Shown here: piece after piece, positions 17,692 to 25,971 of the stretch
How the letters are laid out: every line of letters starts with the position of its first letter
How positions within the stretch are numbered: position 1 is the first letter of the stretch
Assembly: GCF_013408335.1 (NCBI RefSeq)
Contig: NZ_JACBZR010000001.1
Location: 2,170,001-2,234,000 of the forward strand
DNA length: 64,000 nucleotides
Direction of reading: 5' to 3'
Source: Nocardioides panzhihuensis
Lineage (GTDB): Bacteria > Actinomycetota > Actinomycetes > Propionibacteriales > Nocardioidaceae
The notes under the pieces: model-generated
What the model saw: only the letters and a program-made list of their open reading frames with translations
Told to the model about the DNA's origin: nothing
The model's database searches: none
Translations under genes and position numbers: made by a program

Positions 17692-18593
17692 TGCCCAGCC
17701 TTCGCGATGATGTTCTCCCCGTACCACTCCAGGTGCTTGATCTTCTTCTCCAGCGGCTCGGGGTCAGGGCCCTTCACGTAGGGGTCACGGAATCCGACGA
17801 TGCAGTCGGTCACGCCCTTCTCCTCGAGGCGCTTGATCCCGTCGAGGTCGTACGCGTCGTAGCTGATCACGTGGACCTCGAAGTCGTCGCGGGTATCACC
17901 CTCTTCGCGCCGGATCTCGGCGAGGCGGACCAGGAGACGGTCGAGCTCCTCGCCGTCACCGCCGGCGTGCATCCAGCCGTCACCCTTGAGCACGGCGCGA
18001 CGGAGCGCGGCATCGGCATGGCCGCCCACGAGGAGCGGGATCTTCTCGGTCGGCCCCGGGCGTTGCTGGAGCGGCTCGAACTTGTAGAACTCGCCGTCAT
18101 AGCCGAAGAACTCCTCGTCCGGGCCATCCGGAGAGGCCGCCGGCGCAGTCAGACCACGGAGTATGTCCATGCACTCGTCCATCCGCTTCCCGCGGCGCTT
18201 CCAGTCGACGCCGAGAGCGGCGAAGTCCTCGGGCCAGGGGGACAGACCGACACCGAGCCCGAGCCGGTTGCCGGAGAGGAAGGCGAGGCTCGAGGCCTGC
18301 TTGGCGGCCAGCACAGGCGGGCGCACCGGGAGCTTCACCACGAACGGCGTCAGGCGCAGCGTCTCGGTCACCGCGAACAGGTGGGCGCACAGGATGAACG
18401 CCTCGACGAACTCCTTGCCGTGCAGGAACTCCCGGTCACCGGTGTCGGTGTAGGGATAGGTCGAGTCGGACTCCTCGGGATAGATCAGGCTGTCAGCGAC
18501 GGTCATGCTGGTGTAGCCCGCTCGCTCGGCCGCCTGGGCCAGCGGTGCGTAGTAGTCGGCCTGCGTCATTGCCTCGGCATAGGTGAAGCGCAT
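17688..18593 (-). CDS. LLM-class F420-dependent oxidoreductase
   Basis: 301 aa, luciferase-like TIM barrel: MRFTYAEAMTQADYYAPLA start, LRLTPFVVKLPVRPP, NRLGLGVGLSPWPEDF, GKRMDECMDILRGL, and PLLVGGHADAALRRA for cofactor phosphate binding. These proteins use reduced F420 (sometimes FMNH2) for hydride transfer to unsaturated or keto substrates. A KstR-type operator ends 10 nt upstream of the ATG and no Shine-Dalgarno is visible. It is coupled to the DUF1214 gene. A steroid-pathway reduction is likely from regulation; the exact step is unknown. Confidence 0.88.
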   Translation of the reverse strand: MRFTYAEAMTQADYYAPLAQAAERAGYTSMTVADSLIYPEESDSTYPYTDTGDREFLHGKEFVEAFILCAHLFAVTETLRLTPFVVKLPVRPPVLAAKQASSLAFLSGNRLGLGVGLSPWPEDFAALGVDWKRRGKRMDECMDILRGLTAPAASPDGPDEEFFGYDGEFYKFEPLQQRPGPTEKIPLLVGGHADAALRRAVLKGDGWMHAGGDGEELDRLLVRLAEIRREEGDTRDDFEVHVISYDAYDLDGIKRLEEKGVTDCIVGFRDPYVKGPDPEPLEKKIKHLEWYGENIIAKAGQ

Positions 18594-18603
18594 GTGCCAA
18601 CAC

Positions 18604-18617
18604 TAGAACGTGTTCTA
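18604..18617. promoter_or_regulatory. KstR-type operator, perfect palindrome, divergent promoter
   Basis: TAGAACGTGTTCTA sits between the F420 oxidoreductase (10 nt from its ATG) and the rightward Ddn-like gene (70 nt from its ATG). Confidence 0.82.
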
Positions 18618-18687
18618 TGTTTGTGCTACCCCGGTGTTCGAGCCACTACTCCGGTGGTCGAGCTTGTCGAGACCCAAGGAGACATGC

Positions 18688-19167
18688 ATGCCCTCAGAAC
18701 GTCCTCCCGGCCTCGACTCGCCGGTGACAGCGAAGATCATCAAGTACGGCGCCCGCGCCAACACCGCGCTGTTCAAGCTGACCAACGGCCGGGTCGGCGG
18801 GAAGTGGCGGGTGATGGCGGGCTGGCGCAAACCCGCCCCCGTGCTGCTGCTCGAGCACATCGGCCGGAAGTCGGGCCGCACCTTCACCACTCCCCTGCTG
18901 TACATGCGCTCGGGTGCTGACCTCGTGATCGTCGGCTCTCAGGGCGGACTGCCCCAGGACCCGCAGTGGGTCGCCAACCTGCGCGCCCAGCCGGACGTCG
19001 CCGTCCGCCTCCCCCGCGGCGGCCGCCGCCTCGTCCACGCTCGCGTCGCCGACCCGTCGGAGCGCGCGGAGCTGTGGCCGCGGCTCCTCGACACGTACGC
19101 AGACTTCGAGACCTACCAGACCTGGACCGACCGGGAGATCCCGGTCATCATCCTCTCGCCCCGCTGA
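18688..19167 (+). CDS. Deazaflavin (F420)-dependent nitroreductase/quinone reductase family (Ddn-like)
   Basis: 159 aa from the ATG at 18688, preceded by AAGGAGA at proper spacing; a longer frame from 18610 would read through the operator and is rejected. The fold markers LLLEHIGRKSGRTFTTPLLY, VIVGSQGGLPQDPQWVANL and the C-terminal TDREIPVIILSPR are those of the Ddn/split beta-barrel family. Members use F420H2 to reduce nitroimidazoles and quinones and may protect membranes or reduce enones. It follows a KstR-type operator and starts a rightward set with an NTF2-like protein and a GNAT protein. Confidence 0.88.
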   Translation: MPSERPPGLDSPVTAKIIKYGARANTALFKLTNGRVGGKWRVMAGWRKPAPVLLLEHIGRKSGRTFTTPLLYMRSGADLVIVGSQGGLPQDPQWVANLRAQPDVAVRLPRGGRRLVHARVADPSERAELWPRLLDTYADFETYQTWTDREIPVIILSPR

Positions 19168-19177
19168 AGGAGACACC

Positions 19178-19609
19178 GTGGATATCCAGACACTGACCGA
19201 CCGAGCCGAGATCGCCGACGCCCTGACCCGCTACACCATCGCCGTCGACACCGGCGACTGGGACGCCCTCGACACCGTCTTCACCCCCGACGCCGCCATC
19301 GACTACTCCGAGTCCGGCGGCACCGTCGGGGCCTTTCCCGAAGTCAAAGCCTGGCTCGCCGAGATGCTCCCCGCCTTCTCCAGCAAACGCCTGCACACAG
19401 TCGGCCAGATCTCCTACGGCTTCTCGGACTCAGGCGAGGAGGCTGAGGTCGTCGCGTACTTCGACAACCCCATGGTCATCGCCGACGGCTCCGGCGGCGA
19501 GCGCGTCGTCGAGGTCGGCGGTCTCTACCGCCACACCTTCGTCCGTACGCCCCAGGGCTGGCGCTCCCGCAAGCTGCACGAGGAAGTCACTTGGACCCGA
19601 GGGTTCTGA
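19178..19609 (+). CDS. NTF2-like/SnoaL-type protein
   Basis: 143 aa from a GTG preceded by AAGGAGA. The sequence MDIQTLTDRAEIADALTRYT, then GDWDALDTVFTPDAAIDY and the C-terminal WRSRKLHEEVTWTRGF show the cone-shaped NTF2 fold used by ketosteroid isomerases, dehydratases and dioxygenase small subunits. A catalytic role on steroids is plausible since it follows the Ddn-like gene by 10 bp in the same KstR-controlled region, but the family is functionally broad. Confidence 0.8.
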   Translation: MDIQTLTDRAEIADALTRYTIAVDTGDWDALDTVFTPDAAIDYSESGGTVGAFPEVKAWLAEMLPAFSSKRLHTVGQISYGFSDSGEEAEVVAYFDNPMVIADGSGGERVVEVGGLYRHTFVRTPQGWRSRKLHEEVTWTRGF

Positions 19610-19619
19610 CCGGCACCAT

Positions 19620-20162
19620 GTGCTCGTGACACATGTCGTACGCCCGCGGCTCGAAGACGACCTGCCGGCGCTGGCCGAGGCGCTGATCGAGCAACAACCG
19701 CTGACTCGATACCCCGTGCGCAACCCGCTGCCGATCCCGGTCAGCGACTTCCTCCATTTCGGCGACGCCGTCGACGCCTGGACCGCCACCATCGAGGGCA
19801 CGCCGGTCGGGCACATCGCCACAACCATGGGGCATGCCGGTGGGAACGGCGATGGCGAGCTCGACCGAGCCTGTGCAGCAGCGCACGGCTGCGACATCGA
19901 AGACCTCGCCTGGCTCAGCGCCTTCTTCGTCGGCTCCGCCGCCCGACGTACGGGCCTCGGCCGCACGCTGCTCCGAACGGCAGTCGACAGCATCCGTGAA
20001 TCCAGCGGCCGCCCGTGTCTCGAGGTCGTACCGGCCTTCCCTGCTGCCATGAAGCTCTACGAGTCGACCGGTTGGACCGAGGTGCTCCGCACACGCCCGG
20101 ACTGGCTCGCCGGCGCGCCTGACAGCGACGGGCTCGACGTTGTTGTCATGGTGCTTCGCTGA
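19620..20162 (+). CDS. GNAT-family N-acetyltransferase
   Basis: 180 aa from GTG at 19620 (GTG at 19626 is equally possible). The acetyl-CoA loop region WLSAFFVGSAARRTGLGRTL and the C-terminal CLEVVPAFPAAMKLYESTGW are characteristic of GNAT acetyltransferases, which acetylate amines of small molecules or proteins. It is the third rightward gene after the Ddn-like and NTF2-like genes with an 11-bp gap. The substrate cannot be predicted. Confidence 0.82.
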   Translation: MLVTHVVRPRLEDDLPALAEALIEQQPLTRYPVRNPLPIPVSDFLHFGDAVDAWTATIEGTPVGHIATTMGHAGGNGDGELDRACAAAHGCDIEDLAWLSAFFVGSAARRTGLGRTLLRTAVDSIRESSGRPCLEVVPAFPAAMKLYESTGWTEVLRTRPDWLAGAPDSDGLDVVVMVLR

Positions 20163-20170
20163 TCGAGTCC

Positions 20171-20752
20171 TCAGCCGAGGCCAGGACGGGCGTGCAGCGC
20201 GCCACCGGACTCGTAGAGGAGACCCTTGTCCTTGATGAGCTGACCCGCGGCAGCCAGGATCGGGGTGTCACCGACGGCGGAGCCGGCCATCGAGACGATC
20301 GCCTCGAACATCTTGACCGCAGCGTCGTCGACGGCCGGCCAGTTCCACTCCGCGGGAGCAGCACCGATCGGCTCCACCGCGTGCCAGCGGGCCGCACGGG
20401 CCTCCGCCATCGTGGTCAGCGTGCTCCAACCGAGGCCGCCGAGACCCACGACGCCGCCGAAGTTGAGTCCGATCAGGCCCCAGCCGTTGCACTGGTACTC
20501 ATAGGCCGCGGGACCGAACTCGGCCTCGTCCAGCTCCACCCGCGTGATCACCGGCTCGGGGCCGGTGTTGGGGGCGTAGAGCTTGAACGCGGGCCGCGGG
20601 GCGAGCAGCGAGGCCGACGCCGTCGTGGTGATCTCGCTCAACGGCTGGCCAGGTGCCGAGTAGGCGTCGAAGACTCGGAAACCGAGGTCGAGGGCATAGC
20701 CGATGACGAAACGACGGTCATCCTGGGCGGCGTAGAAGTTGCGATTGAACAC
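20171..20752 (-). CDS. Hypothetical protein
   Basis: 193 aa; no family recognised. It starts MFNRNFYAAQDDRRFVIGYA and has a Gly-rich middle (GLIGLNFGGVVGLGGLGW) with a conserved-looking tail (DTPILAAAGQLIKDKGLLYE). No signal peptide or convincing transmembrane helix. It converges with the GNAT gene and runs in the same direction as kshAB but is separated from kshB by 148 bp. A CACTATCGCG motif shared with other accessory genes lies about 86 bp upstream. Confidence 0.6.
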   Translation of the reverse strand: MFNRNFYAAQDDRRFVIGYALDLGFRVFDAYSAPGQPLSEITTTASASLLAPRPAFKLYAPNTGPEPVITRVELDEAEFGPAAYEYQCNGWGLIGLNFGGVVGLGGLGWSTLTTMAEARAARWHAVEPIGAAPAEWNWPAVDDAAVKMFEAIVSMAGSAVGDTPILAAAGQLIKDKGLLYESGGALHARPGLG

Positions 20753-20837
20753 GTGGGGGAACCTCGCTTGAGCCCCACCGAGCAGCCGATCTGGTTCGCT
20801 ACGGAGGGCCCGGTGGGATGTTGTTCGGGCAGCGCGA

Positions 20838-20853
20838 CACTATCGCGCCAGAC
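20838..20853. promoter_or_regulatory. CACTATCGCG-type motif upstream of hypothetical gene
   Basis: CACTATCGCGCCAGACG resembles the left half of the 25972-26001 inverted repeat (TATCGCGCCAAACG). It lies in the gap between kshB and the hypothetical gene, about 86 bp from that gene's start. Role unproven. Confidence 0.4.
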
Positions 20854-20900
20854 GCCTCGGCCTAACAACCGGTTGCTGATCTGTGTCTCGCGCGAGTCAC

Positions 20901-21950
20901 TCAGGAGTAGGTGCCGCGGACGGTGTCGGTGGTCGGCAGCGACTGGCAGCCGAGCCGGATCCCGTCGTCGAGGTCCTCCTGCTCGAGCACGTCGTTCCGC
21001 GCCATCTTCACCTCGCCCTCGAGCAGCCGGAACGCGCACGCCGAGCACTCGCCCTCGCGACAGGAGTAGGGCGCCTTGACGCCCTTCGCCTCGAGGAAGT
21101 CGAGCATCGGGGTGCCGGGGTCCCAGTCGTCGTACGTGGTGACGATGCCGTCGAGCTCGATCTCCAGTGTGGCGGGCTGCTTGGGGCCGTCGTCGACGAC
21201 CTCGGCCTCCGCATCCTCGACCCGGACGACCTCGCCGAACGGGTTGCCACCCAGGGAGGCGAACTTCTCCTGGTGGCGCCGCGCCCGCGGGAACTCCAGC
21301 TCCTTGAGCACCGCGACCGTCGCCTTCATGAACGGGGCAGGCCCACAGACGAAAGCGTCGTACGTCAGCCGGTCGGCCGCGAACGCCTTGATCTGCTCAG
21401 CGGTGGGCAACCCCTGGACGGACTCGAGCCAGTGGACCACCTGGAGCCGGTCCGGATGCTCGGCGGCCAGCCGCGCCCACTCCTCGGCGAAGATCACCGA
21501 GCGCTCGTCGCGGTTGGCGTAGAAGACGACGATCCTTCCCGTGCCCTGGCGCAGGGCCGTGCGGGCGATCGAGATGATCGGGGTGACGCCCGAACCGCCG
21601 GCGAAGAGCAGGAAGTCGGCGTCGATGTCGGCAGGTGTGAAGATCCCGCTCGGCGGGAGAACGCGAAGCGTGTCGCCGGGGCGGAGGTTGTCGCAGATCC
21701 AGTTGGACGCGTAGCCGTCCACGGTGCGCTTGACCGTCACCGTGAGCGGGTCGCCCGGCGCACTGGAGAGCGAGTAGCAGCGGGCCGCGAGACCGTCGCG
21801 GTCGCTCGGCACAGCGACGGTGAGGAACTGTCCCGGCTTGGGCTGGAACGCGTGCCTCACGTCCTCGGGGAGCTCGAAGACGATCGAGCGGGCGTCGGCG
21901 GTCTCCTCGACGACCTCACGGACGGGAAGTAGAAACGAGTCAGTAGCCAT
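20901..21950 (-). CDS. kshB: 3-ketosteroid 9-alpha-hydroxylase reductase component
   Basis: 349 aa from the ATG at 21950. It has an FAD domain (RCYSLSSAPGDPLTVTVKR), an NAD domain (LLFAGGSGVTPIISI, VCGPAPFMKA) and a C-terminal plant-type [2Fe-2S] domain with Cys297, Cys302, Cys305 and Cys335. It passes electrons from NADH through FAD and the cluster to the KshA oxygenase for C9 hydroxylation of androstenedione/androstadienedione-type steroids. The start overlaps the preceding small Cys protein by 11 bp, so kshA, the small gene and kshB form one operon under the operator at 23494-23507. Closest alternatives are phenylacetate or propane monooxygenase reductases, but gene order favours KshB. Confidence 0.93.
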   Translation of the reverse strand: MATDSFLLPVREVVEETADARSIVFELPEDVRHAFQPKPGQFLTVAVPSDRDGLAARCYSLSSAPGDPLTVTVKRTVDGYASNWICDNLRPGDTLRVLPPSGIFTPADIDADFLLFAGGSGVTPIISIARTALRQGTGRIVVFYANRDERSVIFAEEWARLAAEHPDRLQVVHWLESVQGLPTAEQIKAFAADRLTYDAFVCGPAPFMKATVAVLKELEFPRARRHQEKFASLGGNPFGEVVRVEDAEAEVVDDGPKQPATLEIELDGIVTTYDDWDPGTPMLDFLEAKGVKAPYSCREGECSACAFRLLEGEVKMARNDVLEQEDLDDGIRLGCQSLPTTDTVRGTYS

Positions 21951-22245
21951 CCTCGGCCCCGATCTGGATCCGGCCGTCGGCGACGGCTGCTTCGATGGAC
22001 GCGGCCAGACGAGGGCAGCGGGCGTGGACGAGCCGCTCACCGCCGGCGGCAGCCTTGCGGCGTACGAGATCCGGACACTGGGCCTGGGCCGCGGCCGTCC
22101 ACTGGACCGACGTCTGGTGCTCGCTGTTCTTCTTCACCCCGACGTGGGCAAGGCAGTCGAGACATTCCACCTCGACCAGGCGGGCCTGGGTGTAGAGCCG
22201 CTGGTCCTCGACGGTGTCCTGCGAAGTCGGGACGAACGAAGCCAT
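21940..22245 (-). CDS. Small Cys-containing protein between kshA and kshB
   Basis: 101 aa from an ATG at 22245 that shares one base with the kshA stop (TGATG), and its own end overlaps the kshB start. Four cysteines stand out: a CLDC pair near residues 29-32 and two single Cys near residues 58 and 77, compatible with a small zinc- or iron-binding fold. No known family was recognised. Its strict coupling between the two hydroxylase components suggests a role in assembly, cluster delivery or electron transfer to KshAB; this is inference from position only. Confidence 0.75.
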   Translation of the reverse strand: MASFVPTSQDTVEDQRLYTQARLVEVECLDCLAHVGVKKNSEHQTSVQWTAAAQAQCPDLVRRKAAAGGERLVHARCPRLAASIEAAVADGRIQIGAEDGY

Positions 22246-23432
22246 CAACTGACCCCTGCGTCGCTCGACTCGGTCTTCTCGGTCTGCTCGGTTGTCTCTG
22301 CCTTCTCGGCCTCGATCCGGCGGAGGTTCTCGGCGACCTCCTCGTGCCAGAACTCGTTGGCCTTGGTCGTGTCGACCTCGAACTCGAAGCGAGCGCGCAT
22401 CTCGGGCTCGACGTCGGCGACGTCGACGTAGAACTGCTCGTACCAGCGGCGCAGCTGGTAGACCGGACCGTCCTCCTCGCAGAGGAGCGGGTTCTGCACC
22501 GGCACCTTGTTCTGCCAGATGTGTACGTCCTGGAGGAAGCCGTCGCCGAACATGTCGGCGTACTTCTTGCCGATGAAGTCGGCGGTCTTGTCGTCGAGAC
22601 CTTCGGGCTTCTTGACCGTGATGCCGTACTGCAGGAGGAAGGAGTCTGGGCCGGTCGGGATGTGAGAGTTGATCAGGATCACCTCGGTCACGAAGCCCTT
22701 GTAGTCGACCTCGAGCCAGTTGATCATGTACGCCGGGCCGTAGTAGGTCGCCTCGGACTTGAGGAACATCTCGGCGTCACCGTAGCCGCCGGACACGTCC
22801 GGGCGCCCCCTGGACGCCATGTACTGCGTGGCGGTGTGGTCCTCGAAGACGTTGCGGAAGTCGGTCGGGAAGGCGAAGTGCACGTAGTAGAAGTGCGCCA
22901 TGTCGACCACGTTGTCGATCAGCTCGCGGCAGTGGCTGCCCTTGATCGGGACGGTGTTCCAGATCCAGTCGGTGTAGACCTCGCGGTTGCTGACGTCGGG
23001 CAGCTCTGGCGGCAAGATGTCGTGGTCGGGCTTCGAACCTTCGGGGTCGTGCCAGATCAGCAGCGAGTCGTTGCGGATCACGGTCTCGTACGCCTTGGTG
23101 CGGGCGCGCAGCGGGACGCGGCGGGCGTAGGGGATCTGCTTGCAGCGGCCATCGGCGCCCCAGCGCCAGTCGTGGAACGGGCAGCCGACCTCGTCGCCCT
23201 TCACGGTGCCTTGGGTGAGGTCGCCGCCCATGTGGCGGCAGTAGCCGTCGAGCACGCCCAGCTCGCCCTTGGAGTCCTCCCAGACGACCAGCTTGCCGCC
23301 GAACGCCTCGACGGCATGTGGCTTGCCGTCCCTGAACTCGCTGGCCAGGCCCAGACAGTGCCAACCGCGCGCGAAGCGCTCCGGCTGCGAGCCGTGGTCG
23401 AGCGTGCGGGTCTGGGTGGTGAGGTCGGCCAT
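22245..23432 (-). CDS. kshA: 3-ketosteroid 9-alpha-hydroxylase oxygenase (Rieske)
   Basis: 395 aa. The N-terminal Rieske domain has CRH (Cys65, His67) and CPFHDWRW (Cys84, His87). The catalytic non-haem iron site is NVVDMAHFYYVHF with His180 and His185, plus a later Asp in GDGFLQDVHIW. KshA with KshB adds a hydroxyl to C9 of 4-androstene-3,17-dione type rings, triggering B-ring opening. Length and motifs match actinobacterial KshA. A GGAAGG Shine-Dalgarno precedes the ATG, and a KstR-type operator lies 61 nt upstream in the gap shared with fadE26. First gene of the three-gene ksh operon. Confidence 0.96.
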   Translation of the reverse strand: MADLTTQTRTLDHGSQPERFARGWHCLGLASEFRDGKPHAVEAFGGKLVVWEDSKGELGVLDGYCRHMGGDLTQGTVKGDEVGCPFHDWRWGADGRCKQIPYARRVPLRARTKAYETVIRNDSLLIWHDPEGSKPDHDILPPELPDVSNREVYTDWIWNTVPIKGSHCRELIDNVVDMAHFYYVHFAFPTDFRNVFEDHTATQYMASRGRPDVSGGYGDAEMFLKSEATYYGPAYMINWLEVDYKGFVTEVILINSHIPTGPDSFLLQYGITVKKPEGLDDKTADFIGKKYADMFGDGFLQDVHIWQNKVPVQNPLLCEEDGPVYQLRRWYEQFYVDVADVEPEMRARFEFEVDTTKANEFWHEEVAENLRRIEAEKAETTEQTEKTESSDAGVS

Positions 23433-23493
23433 CGTCGTACCTTCCGCTGGGGGCTATCCACGCTGCGTCTATTCGCTGCATCTGTTCAAAGTG

Positions 23494-23507
23494 TAGAACC
23501 TGTTCTA
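23494..23507. promoter_or_regulatory. KstR-type operator between kshA and fadE26
   Basis: TAGAACCTGTTCTA fits TnnAACnnGTTnnA and is nearly a perfect palindrome. It is 10 nt from the fadE26 ATG and 61 nt from the kshA ATG, so it can repress both. Confidence 0.85.
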
Positions 23508-23517
23508 GTTTTATCAC

Positions 23518-24720
23518 ATGCATGTGGCCTTGACACCCGCCCAGGAGCAACTTCGCTCAGAGCTCAACTCCTATTTCGCCCAGTTGGTCACGCCAGAGCG
23601 CCGAGCAGCGCTCGCCAGAGCGTCGGGCGAGTTCGGCAACGAGGCTGACCAGGAGGTCTATCTCTCGACCATCCGGCAGATCGGCGCAGACGGCTGGCTG
23701 GGGATCGGCTGGCCGAAGGAGTACGGCGGCCAGGACCGCTCCATGGTCGAGCAGCTGATCTTCACCGATGCCGCCGCCGTGGCCGGGGTGCCGATCCCCT
23801 ATCTCACCCTCAACACGGTCGGCCCGACGATCATGCGGTTCGGGACCGAAGAGCAGAAAGCTTACTTTCTGCCGAAGATCCTCGCCGGGGAGCTGCACTT
23901 CTCGATCGGCTACTCCGAGCCGGGCTCGGGGACGGACCTCGCCTCTCTGCAGACTCGGGCGGTGCTCGACGAGGGCGCTGGCGAGTGGGTGATCAACGGC
24001 CAGAAGATGTGGACCTCGCTGATCCAGTATGCGGACTGGATCTGGCTCGCCTGCCGGACGGAGCCGGAGGCATCGCGCCACAAGGGGCTGTCGATGATCC
24101 TGGTGCCGACGTCCTCCCCGGGCTTCTCCTACACGCCGGTACAGACCGTGGCCGGGGTCGGCACCTCGGCGACCTACTACTCCGATGTCCGCGTGCCCGC
24201 GTCAAACCTCGTCTCCTCGCGCGGCGGAGGCTGGGCGCTGATGACCAACCAGCTCAACCACGAGCGGGTGGCACTCACCTCGGCGGCGCCGCTGGTGCAC
24301 TCGCTCGGGCTGGTGAAGGAGTGGGCGCGGTCCACCACCGTCCCCGGCGGCGGCCGGGTCATCGACGCCGAATGGGTCCAGCTGGCCTTCGGGCGGGCGC
24401 ACGCGCGTATCGAGGCACTCTCGCTGATCAACTGGAAGCTCGCCGCAGACGCCGACCACGGGGTCGCACTCTCCCCGGCCGAGGCATCGGCGACCAAGGT
24501 CTACGGGTCGGAGCTGGCCACCGAGGGCTACCGCACGCTCATGGAGATCGTCGGTCCGCACGCGGGACTGACGGCCGACTCCCCCGGCGCCGTCCTGGCG
24601 GGCCGCCTCGAGCGGTTCCATCGCTCCTCGCTGGTCATGACCTTCGGCGGCGGCACCAACGAGATCCAACGAGACATCATCGGCTACGTGGGCCTCGGCC
24701 TTCCCGCCGCCAAGCGCTGA
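23518..24720 (+). CDS. fadE26: Acyl-CoA dehydrogenase, FadE26 (ChsE4)-like
   Basis: 400 aa, the same length as mycobacterial FadE26. Full ACAD fold: IGYSEPGSGTDLASLQTRAV and NGQKMWTS around the flavin, NQLNHERVAL with the predicted catalytic Glu249, and GGGTNEIQRDIIG at the C-terminus. In mycobacteria FadE26-FadE27 form an alpha2beta2 enzyme that desaturates cholesterol C26-acyl-CoA in the first beta-oxidation cycle. The next gene encodes the shorter partner. The ATG follows a KstR-type operator by only 10 nt with no Shine-Dalgarno, suggesting a leaderless transcript. The pair could be a related ChsE set, but resemblance to FadE26 is strongest. Confidence 0.88.
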   Translation: MHVALTPAQEQLRSELNSYFAQLVTPERRAALARASGEFGNEADQEVYLSTIRQIGADGWLGIGWPKEYGGQDRSMVEQLIFTDAAAVAGVPIPYLTLNTVGPTIMRFGTEEQKAYFLPKILAGELHFSIGYSEPGSGTDLASLQTRAVLDEGAGEWVINGQKMWTSLIQYADWIWLACRTEPEASRHKGLSMILVPTSSPGFSYTPVQTVAGVGTSATYYSDVRVPASNLVSSRGGGWALMTNQLNHERVALTSAAPLVHSLGLVKEWARSTTVPGGGRVIDAEWVQLAFGRAHARIEALSLINWKLAADADHGVALSPAEASATKVYGSELATEGYRTLMEIVGPHAGLTADSPGAVLAGRLERFHRSSLVMTFGGGTNEIQRDIIGYVGLGLPAAKR

Positions 24721-24763
24721 CCTTCCACCCGTCGGTCGAAGGCCACTCCGTTCAGACCTTCGG

Positions 24764-24794
24764 GCGAGCGAGCGTGTCGAGACCAACACAGTCG
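24764..24794. repeat. Half copy of the dispersed palindromic repeat
   Basis: GCGAGCGAGCGTGTCGAGAC and the following CAACACAGTCGA match one inner arm of the 9677-9804 element. It lies in the 88-bp gap between fadE26 and fadE27, an unexpected place within a two-subunit operon. Confidence 0.7.
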
Positions 24795-24808
24795 ATTGCG
24801 AGAACACC

Positions 24809-25900
24809 ATGGACTTCTCCTTCTCCACCGAATCCGACGAAGCCGCCGAGCTCGCGGCGAAGATCATCGGCGACGCCACCTCGGCCGACCGGCTGCGTAC
24901 GGTCGAGGCAGCTGCCGGCGACCGCGGCCGCTTCGACGCCGCTCTCTGGTCCTCCCTCGGCGAGGCCGGGCTGCTCGGGCTCCATCTCCCCGAGGCGTAC
25001 GGCGGGGCCGGGCTCGGCATCGTCGAGCTGTGCCGAGTGCTCGTCGAGTCCGGGCGGCGCGTCGCGCCGATACCGCTGGCGGCGCACGGGCCTTGCGGTC
25101 TGCTGCTCGCCGAAGCGGGGCCGGCCGAGACCGCTACGGACGCGCTGGCCGGCGTCGCCGACGGTTCTCGAGTGCTCGCGGCTGCCGTCTCTGAGGAGCA
25201 CGCCCACCTCCCCGACTCGCCCACCGTCGCAGCCACCGGCGACACGATCTCCGGAGTGAAGACGCTGGTCAGGGGCGGGATGATCGCGGACGCGTTCCTG
25301 GTCACCGCGTCGCTGCCCGACGGCATGACCGGGGTCTTCCTCGTCGATTCCTCCGCGGAGGGCGTCGACCGCCAAGCGCAGCACACCAGCGACGGCGACG
25401 TCACCGCGTTGGTCTCGTTCGCTTCCACTCCTGGTCGTCGTATCGGCGATGCTTCTGCCGCCGCCCGCCTCGGCGATCTGCTCACCGTCGCCGCGGCCGC
25501 CGAGCTGCTGGGCATCACCGAAGGGGCGCTGGAGCTCACGTCTTCCTACGCCAAGACGCGAGAGCAGTTCGGCCGCGCCATCGGCACCTTCCAGGCGGTC
25601 TCCCAGCGCTTGGCCGATGGGTTCATCGACGTACTCGCCCAGCGGCTCACCCTCTGGCAGGCCGTCTGGCGGACTTCGTCCGGACTGCCTGCCGCCGACC
25701 AGGTCGCTGTGGCCAAGCTCTGGGCCGCCGACGCTGCTCATCGCCTCGCCCACACCACCGTCCACATCCACGGCGGCGTCGGCATCGACCTCGACGGCGA
25801 GGCGCATCGCTACTTCACCGCCGCCAAGCGCTTCGAGTTCGTCTTCGGCGGAGCCACGGAGCAGGCGCTGCGGATCGGGCGAGCCCTGGCTGCATCCTGA
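24809..25900 (+). CDS. fadE27: Acyl-CoA dehydrogenase, FadE27 (ChsE5)-like partner subunit
   Basis: 363 aa. The N-terminal domain is abbreviated, as in the partner subunits of heterotetrameric steroid ACADs; the C-terminal helical domain is clear (SSYAKTREQFGRAIGTFQAV, HIHGGVGIDLDGEAHRYF, FEFVFGGATEQALRIG). No glutamate is found at the position equivalent to Glu249 of the upstream subunit, consistent with a structural partner supplying part of the flavin site. It lies 88 bp downstream of the FadE26-like gene, separated by a half repeat, and is followed by a strong hairpin terminator. Confidence 0.87.
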   Translation: MDFSFSTESDEAAELAAKIIGDATSADRLRTVEAAAGDRGRFDAALWSSLGEAGLLGLHLPEAYGGAGLGIVELCRVLVESGRRVAPIPLAAHGPCGLLLAEAGPAETATDALAGVADGSRVLAAAVSEEHAHLPDSPTVAATGDTISGVKTLVRGGMIADAFLVTASLPDGMTGVFLVDSSAEGVDRQAQHTSDGDVTALVSFASTPGRRIGDASAAARLGDLLTVAAAAELLGITEGALELTSSYAKTREQFGRAIGTFQAVSQRLADGFIDVLAQRLTLWQAVWRTSSGLPAADQVAVAKLWAADAAHRLAHTTVHIHGGVGIDLDGEAHRYFTAAKRFEFVFGGATEQALRIGRALAAS

Positions 25901-25916
25901 TCGACTCTTGACCTTC

Positions 25917-25948
25917 CGAGAGGCCCCGGCAGCTGCTGGGGCCTCTCG
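25917..25948 (+). terminator. Hairpin terminator after fadE26-fadE27
   Basis: CGAGAGGCCCC pairs perfectly with GGGGCCTCTCG (11 bp) around a loop that can itself pair. It starts 16 bp after the fadE27 stop. There is no long U-tract, as is common in high-GC actinobacteria. Confidence 0.75.
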
Positions 25949-25971
25949 TCTCGGCTGTTGGCTTTGTGCGG

